A stretch of DNA of 64,000 nucleotides from Bryum argenteum. Lineage: Eukaryota; Streptophyta; Bryopsida; Bryales; Bryaceae. The stretch covers positions 3,844,001 to 3,908,000 of the forward strand of contig CM073323.1 in the NCBI GenBank assembly GCA_037043015.1, read 5' to 3'. The translations under genes and the position numbers were made by a program. Of this stretch, positions 58,926 through 64,000 are shown piece by piece. Under the pieces are notes generated by a model. The model made no database searches. It had not been told where the DNA came from and saw only the letters and a program-made list of their open reading frames with translations. Every line of letters begins with the position of its first letter. Position 1 is the first letter of the stretch.

Positions 58926-61900
58926 CTACTCACACTTGATGGCACGGTAAATATGACGCACAAACAACAGTGAGGCTCTGTAGCCCACCGAGCCCAGCAT
59001 CAAGAAAAAACCATAGCAAACGCAACCCATGTAGCCATAGAAGAAGGATGTCTGCATCAACCCCACCATGCCAGATCGCACGTGGTAGTAGTAGAAACAG
59101 TATCCGTAGATGAATAAGCCAGTCGAACCTCCACAGAGTACCGACCTATATCCAAAGCCCATGAGAATTAGAAAATGATGCAATATTTTCCAACTGTGAA
59201 GAGGATTTATGAGATTAGCGAAAGAGAAATAGGGAGCTAAGTTTGAGAGAGTACCTCCACCACCACTCATGATCCTCGACAGCAAGTTGAAAGTATGTCA
59301 GCGCGATGGTGATAAACGCCGTAACAATGACGAGGATGATGAACACAATGAACAGAATGCTGTAGATCGTGTAGATTTTGTGACCCCAAACGCTTGCGAA
59401 GATGTAGTATAGCTCGATGTAGATTGCACTGAATGGCAAGAAACCTGCCATGCACATCTGTCACCACACAGGAAACTGAATCAGCTCAAAAGTCTCATGT
59501 GCTCAGTGAATAGTGAAGTTCTTGATGTTCCCTGGTTAAACTAACACTCCAGAGAGGCTGTGCGAGGAAAATATATTCCGTAACAACAAATAGCATACAA
59601 GTACAAGAAAAGAGTACCTCTATCAAGAAACTCAATGCAAACAGATTCGCTATGAAATGATAACTCGGACAGTAAGAGTAGGTCATCATTAACATAGCAG
59701 TCCTGGTATGACAGTGATAGTACTTGATAGAAGAGTAATGAAGCTCAGATCGAAAGTAAAGTTTGTAATATCAGATTATGCGCATGCCAAAATTTTCAGG
59801 ATACATGGCTTAAACAAACTCACAGCCATCGTAACCTTAACTTATAGCATTTTCGTGGAGAGCACTCGTAGAGAATGGGGTCTTTACAACTTGTCCACTG
59901 ACACTCTAATGACTCTATCGGTTGTGGTTGTGTGACGATTGAGTCATCTAGGACAAACTCAAGTCGTAAAGGAGGAGCAAGATAATCAGTGTTAGTGAAT
60001 GTTAAGTATGCACAATTCATGTAATATATCGAACGAGGGCTAGGTTTAGTCAGTGTCATACCTGTGGAACGGCCTGGCGATACCATGGCAAGGCAGGAAT
60101 TTCGCGAGGGTATTTGTTGGTCCGACATGGGGCATAGAACTCTGATTTGTTATTCTTTCCAGCTATACCTCCAAGAACCTGTGAATGCATGCTCAAACTC
60201 AGCAAATAATATATCCAAGTTTGGGGGAAATAGAGATTATAAGGTCTAGGTATACTCACAGTCAGGGGGAAGGTCACGACAATCCATATGATGGCTATCA
60301 CAACTATTGTTCCAAAAGGCAAAGCCTGTGTGGATCGATAACCAATTGCAACTGTGTTGTTGATGCAGAATACCAAGAACAGCGGGCCAGAGAACAGGGA
60401 CCCTGTCAGTAGCAAATTCCTGACCTGAAACACAGGAACGACAATATCGACCACGAACTCATTATTAACATGGATCGGCTTCGGTCAGAAGAAGTAAGCC
60501 AGCTTTGAAAAATTTCAAAGTAAAATAAAACTGAATCTCTACTGCACCACCTTTAGAGTAACCAATGTAACGCATCCACAAGACTTTGAACGTGTTTCAG
60601 AGAATCGATTGAAGCCGCGAAAAAAAGAATGAAACTATATTGCCCTGCATTCGAGAAAATGGATGTTGGTATTGAGGATGTAATGAAGAGAGAATGATGC
60701 GTACCCATGCTTCACCACCCATTTGGCGATACAAATGAGCCGACACATAACCAGAAATGCCGGCAGTCAGAGCGTAGATGACGAGACAAGCTGTGTTGAT
60801 AGCGCCGCGGTTGTAGGGATAGAATACACCCACCAACGACAAGCCAAAAATAAAGAAAACGAGAACCAGAAGTTGTGTTCCACTCCCAATCACTGCAGAA
60901 AACAAACTGCAGCATCCCCGAGAAGTAATGAAAAACATGTCAGAGCTGCAATGGTCCCTCAATACACAACAATCCTCAGACTTCAGCCAATTTTGCTACA
61001 AAGTATCAATGCCATGATATAGCTTCCACTTACTTGGGATAAGGAGGAAATCTGAAAACATCGCCGTGGATGTACTTCCAGCCTGTTTCCTCATGTTCCT
61101 CTTCATCCTCGTTTGTGTACCTGATTGAAAAACCATTTCCATAACATTACATCAAATCCATGAAACCTCTCCTCTTTTGTTAATTTAGGGGCATGAATAA
61201 GCCCTAAAATGATGACTTGCTCCAAGGAATGTGTGTTCCAACAACTAACATGCAGTGTAAGAATTGGCAAATATGATAAGTACGGGGCACGATAAAGTAT
61301 GCAAGGTAAGGAGGTCTTACTTGATGAAATCGTTCTTAAGTACTCGCATGAGGATGGTGGTGAGGAAACCTGTCAAAAGTAGCACAGTGACACAGGAGTT
61401 GATGATGGAGAACCAATGAATTTCCAAGTGTTGAGGCAAGAATGAATACTTTTGGTACTTCTCCATGCGCTTATCGAATGACTTCGTGGTGGGACTCCAT
61501 TGAGCTGAAAATGTGAATTTCACCTCCGTAGCTTTCTCCTCAGAGATATCGACAGCCTTGTTAGGATCCGTGCTAACACTAATCTCAACTACACGATCCC
61601 CATTGTACATTACATTAAAGTGCACATGCGTAAACAGCATGTGACGAGGCTCTTTCCCTGGAGACTCTTGCATCTTCCCCACGAATCCCCACAACGGAAG
61701 ATCATCGAAAAACATCTGCAAACCACAATTCCAACCACGCCTTCAGTACATTACCCCAATCACAGCAATACATTACAGCAATACACACAAAAAAGACATG
61801 ACCAGACAGATGACCAACTTAAGCACCAAATTAGGCCTTGAGTAACGAATCTGGAGAATTGATTTCATTTGCTACAAACCTGGAAATAGTAGTCCTGCTC

Positions 61901-62320
61901 CACAGCTCTCTTGAACTTGTGAACCTCATCAGGGGAGAGAGTGACAGAACAGAGATCCTCAACAGCTTTGTCCACTTTAAAGGTAACATTATATCTCGTG
62001 TTCACCATCCGATCGCCTTCCAGAACCTCACCCAAGTCCTCAGATTTGTGAACGAAGTGCGCAGGTTTACAGAATGGCAAATCATAGTATTGATAAGTCT
62101 CGCTGCAAGAAAAAAACAAATAAGAGCCACTTCCAACACAATGCAATTAAAGATCTGGGACAGGGGCATACCTGGGATTATGAAACGGGCCGACCTTGTT
62201 GGCGAACAACGGCACATTCTCGCCGTCTTTGAAGCGATGGTTGCGGGCACTCAAAAGCACCCGAGCCTCGACCGCAACGAAACAGAACAGCAGCAACAGT
62301 AACAAACTCCGAAACCCCAT
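58926..62320 (-). CDS. Transmembrane 9 superfamily (nonaspanin/EMP) protein, complete 9-exon gene
   Basis: Exons (minus order): 62320-62172, 62102-61880, 61715-61321, 61120-61034, 60906-60705, 60424-60260, 60178-60062, 59457-59255, 59145-58926; all GT-AG, joined frame ~586 residues, usual for the family. Residues 1-20 are a signal peptide ([20 protein letters not shown]). The luminal domain has the family mark [14 protein letters not shown] and YDLPFC. The first membrane segment is at [19 protein letters not shown], then a cytosolic [13 protein letters not shown] and eight more hydrophobic segments from [14 protein letters not shown] onward. The protein ends AIKCE: a C-terminal KXE of the KXD/E type that retains plant TM9 proteins in the Golgi (family knowledge). 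An internal methionine pair (MHLLQMGF) gives an alternative start at 62335; the second was chosen because it fits the signal peptide. Confidence 0.96.
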
Positions 62321-62900
62321 TTGGAGCAAGTGCAAGCGCAGGCCAGATCCAGCAGCAGAAGCGGGAAAATCAAAAGCGGAAAAGGAAAGCGCGGGGTGGG
62401 TTCACATGATGATGCTGATGGGTTGCTAACGCCTGGCTGGCTGGAGTGGAGGTTCTTGCCAGGAGTGGGTTTCTTGGCGGATCTCCTGACCAGATGAATG
62501 GTGGAGAGTATTGAGCGTGCTACAGAAATCGTACTACAGAGAGGAGAGCATCAAAACGGAGAAGGACATGAATGCAACGTGAGAGCACGACGACGTCAAC
62601 CAAGCAGAGCAACTCGCCCCGCGGAATCGCTTTTGCCTACTGGGAGTTCTTCACTGAGAGTTCAAGGACTATCGGCTCTACCAATTGCTTGCCCACACTA
62701 TTTGGCACTAATAGTCTTTCTCTGACTTCGATCTGCGTACTTTATCCTCGTTAAGTGGAGCCACATTATTGGGAACATTATTGAATAATATCCATCATAT
62801 GAAAATTCCGCACTTTAATTTCTTCTTGCATCATAAAAGAATTTATTTTATTTTTTAAAATGTGTAATTTTGGTTGTAGCTTAGAAGTGGATATTTGTTA
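62321..62900. promoter_or_regulatory. TM9 5' UTR/promoter and flank
   Basis: GC-rich up to about 62.7 kb, then AT-rich. No clear TATA box; no separate gene recognised. Confidence 0.4.
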
Positions 62901-63002
62901 CTCCCTCTGTCCCATTCTTATTGTTCAGTAGGTTCTCTCAAATCTGCATTGTAAGGTAGATTTGAGAGAACCTACTGTACAATAAGAATGGGACGGAGGG
63001 AG
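62901..63002. mobile_element. Stowaway-type MITE (Tc1/mariner)
   Basis: 102 bp, CTCCCTCTGTCCCATTCTTA at the left with an almost exact inverse complement at the right, flanked by TA on both sides. Nearly the whole element is a hairpin. The CTCCCTCCGT start and TA duplication are diagnostic of Stowaway elements (family knowledge). Confidence 0.93.
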
Positions 63003-63795
63003 TAATAGATTAGGGATGCTTCACATGGGAAGTTAAACCTTACATGAGGCTATAGGAGGAAAATAATACCTCCCATGTGATTGGTTCATTTTTTAAACTC
63101 CAGTAAATGAGCCAATGACATGAGAGGGATTTGTTTGCTCCATTGGCCCCCATGAATGACTTAAATTTTCATGTAAAGCGTCCCTTAGAGATTCTTTTTC
63201 ACTTAACATATTCACATAGAACACTAGAACTACTGAAGATGAGGTGGTTTGACACTTTGAGATCGGAGGTCTTTTTACATTATGGAAGAAAAACAAGAAG
63301 AAGTCAATAGAAGTGATTTGTATAATTTAGATTGCACATGATGGTTATAGGGACTCATTATGGGGAGAGAAAAGTTAGTAATAGGGCTTAAACAGGCAAA
63401 ATTCCTCTCACATGATTAGTCCATTCAAGAAATTTTAAGAGATGGACCATAATTATGAGTGGAAAGTTTTCCTCCTTTTACCCCATGATCAACTTGACTC
63501 CCCATGTAATGGTTCCCTTGTACAAATTTTCGAAGTAGGAAAGTTCCCTCTGCTTGTCCTAAACTCAATACAACCATGTATTGATGTGCAGATGCAAGCA
63601 CCTAAAATGATCCAATAAAAGTAATACACCATTCAATAAGAGGCATATAGGTAGTTATTGTTTCACTAAGTTCTCTATTTTACACTTCTGTATTCACAAG
63701 TTTTGGTGTGACTTTTCATGACTTTATTGAAAAAAAGCTGAAGAAAGAACTATTTGAAATTTATAGAATTTTCAATTTATGTAGCTATTCAGATG
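63003..63795. other. Gene-free AT-rich interval
   Basis: Nothing recognised. Confidence 0.5.
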
Positions 63796-63799
63796 TCCA

Positions 63800-64000
63800 A
63801 TAGTTAAAGTTCCCTTACCCCAATCCTCGTTAGCATAGGCTTAGTGTAACCAAGGGTCGCCTAACAATATTGGTTATAACACATAAGGTATACTAAATTG
63901 AAAAACTATAAAATCTATAGAATAAGCAAGATCCGCTATCACACTAGGATCTTTATATAATATTTCCAATGGCTTCACTCTACTATGATCAACCAATCGT
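63800..64000 (-). pseudogene. Degenerate gypsy pol fragment (after the protease), runs off the right edge
   Basis: Minus-strand translation gives RVKPLEIL, IDFIVFQFSIPYV, PILLGDPWL and NEDWGKGTLT, matching RVKPLGVL, IDYIVFKVSEPI, PVLLGRPWL and DDWGKGTITL in the element at 1.6-5.8 kb. Two in-frame stops interrupt it. This is a separate, older insertion. Confidence 0.8.

Overview
The window looks like nuclear DNA of a land plant. Three conserved plant genes (a Rab GDP-dissociation inhibitor, a SHI/STY/LRP1-type zinc-finger regulator and a TM9/nonaspanin membrane protein) have canonical GT-AG introns, mostly 50-600 bp, and lie in a gene-poor, AT-rich background full of retrotransposons, SINEs and MITEs. 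The short introns, the plant-only SRS family and the type of repeats would fit a non-seed plant (bryophyte or lycophyte grade), but that placement is an inference and I cannot name the species.

Layout from left to right. 1-387: an open frame of unknown function running off the left edge (minus). 1.57-9.3 kb: a degraded Ty3/gypsy non-chromovirus retrotransposon (minus) with a tRNA-Asp primer site, extra 5' ORFs, a gag broken by frameshifts and an intact pol; only one LTR edge can be seen. 9.35-15.2 kb: TTAA-flanked transposons and gene-free sequence. 15.22-18.64 kb: a complete 12-exon Rab GDI gene (minus). 19-24.2 kb: a MITE, then a 2.4 kb segment bracketed by inverted repeats and some unassigned open frames. 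25.0-32.2 kb and 53.4-57.5 kb: two arms of a large inverted duplication. Each arm carries an intronless gene for a protein with two Dof-like Cys4 fingers and a repeat-rich tail. 33-42.4 kb: a dense cluster of TTAA-flanked MITEs, one hAT/MULE-like MITE, a non-autonomous Ty1/copia element (38.1-40.5 kb, TSD TACCC) and a 23-bp satellite array. 45.1-46.7 kb: the SRS gene (minus). 48.5-49.8 kb: a tandem array with a ~0.4-0.47 kb unit. 50.9-51.5 kb: tRNA-derived SINEs. 58.9-62.3 kb: a complete 9-exon TM9 gene (minus). 62.9 kb: a Stowaway MITE. From 63.8 kb: a degenerate fragment of a second gypsy element running off the right edge.

The recognised genes do not form a pathway. GDI recycles Rab GTPases in membrane traffic, TM9 proteins act in the Golgi/endosomal system, and SRS and the Dof-like proteins are candidate transcription regulators. 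The most unusual features are: (1) the inverted pair of tandem-Dof-like genes, whose cores look more alike than the outer parts of their arms; (2) two families of TTAA-target elements with CCC-starting inverted ends, a piggyBac-like signature. Their target duplication is shown by a self-nested insertion and by an empty site in the other duplication arm; (3) a SINE present in one arm and absent from the other; (4) a copia LTR pair whose differences are concentrated in a short palindromic array.
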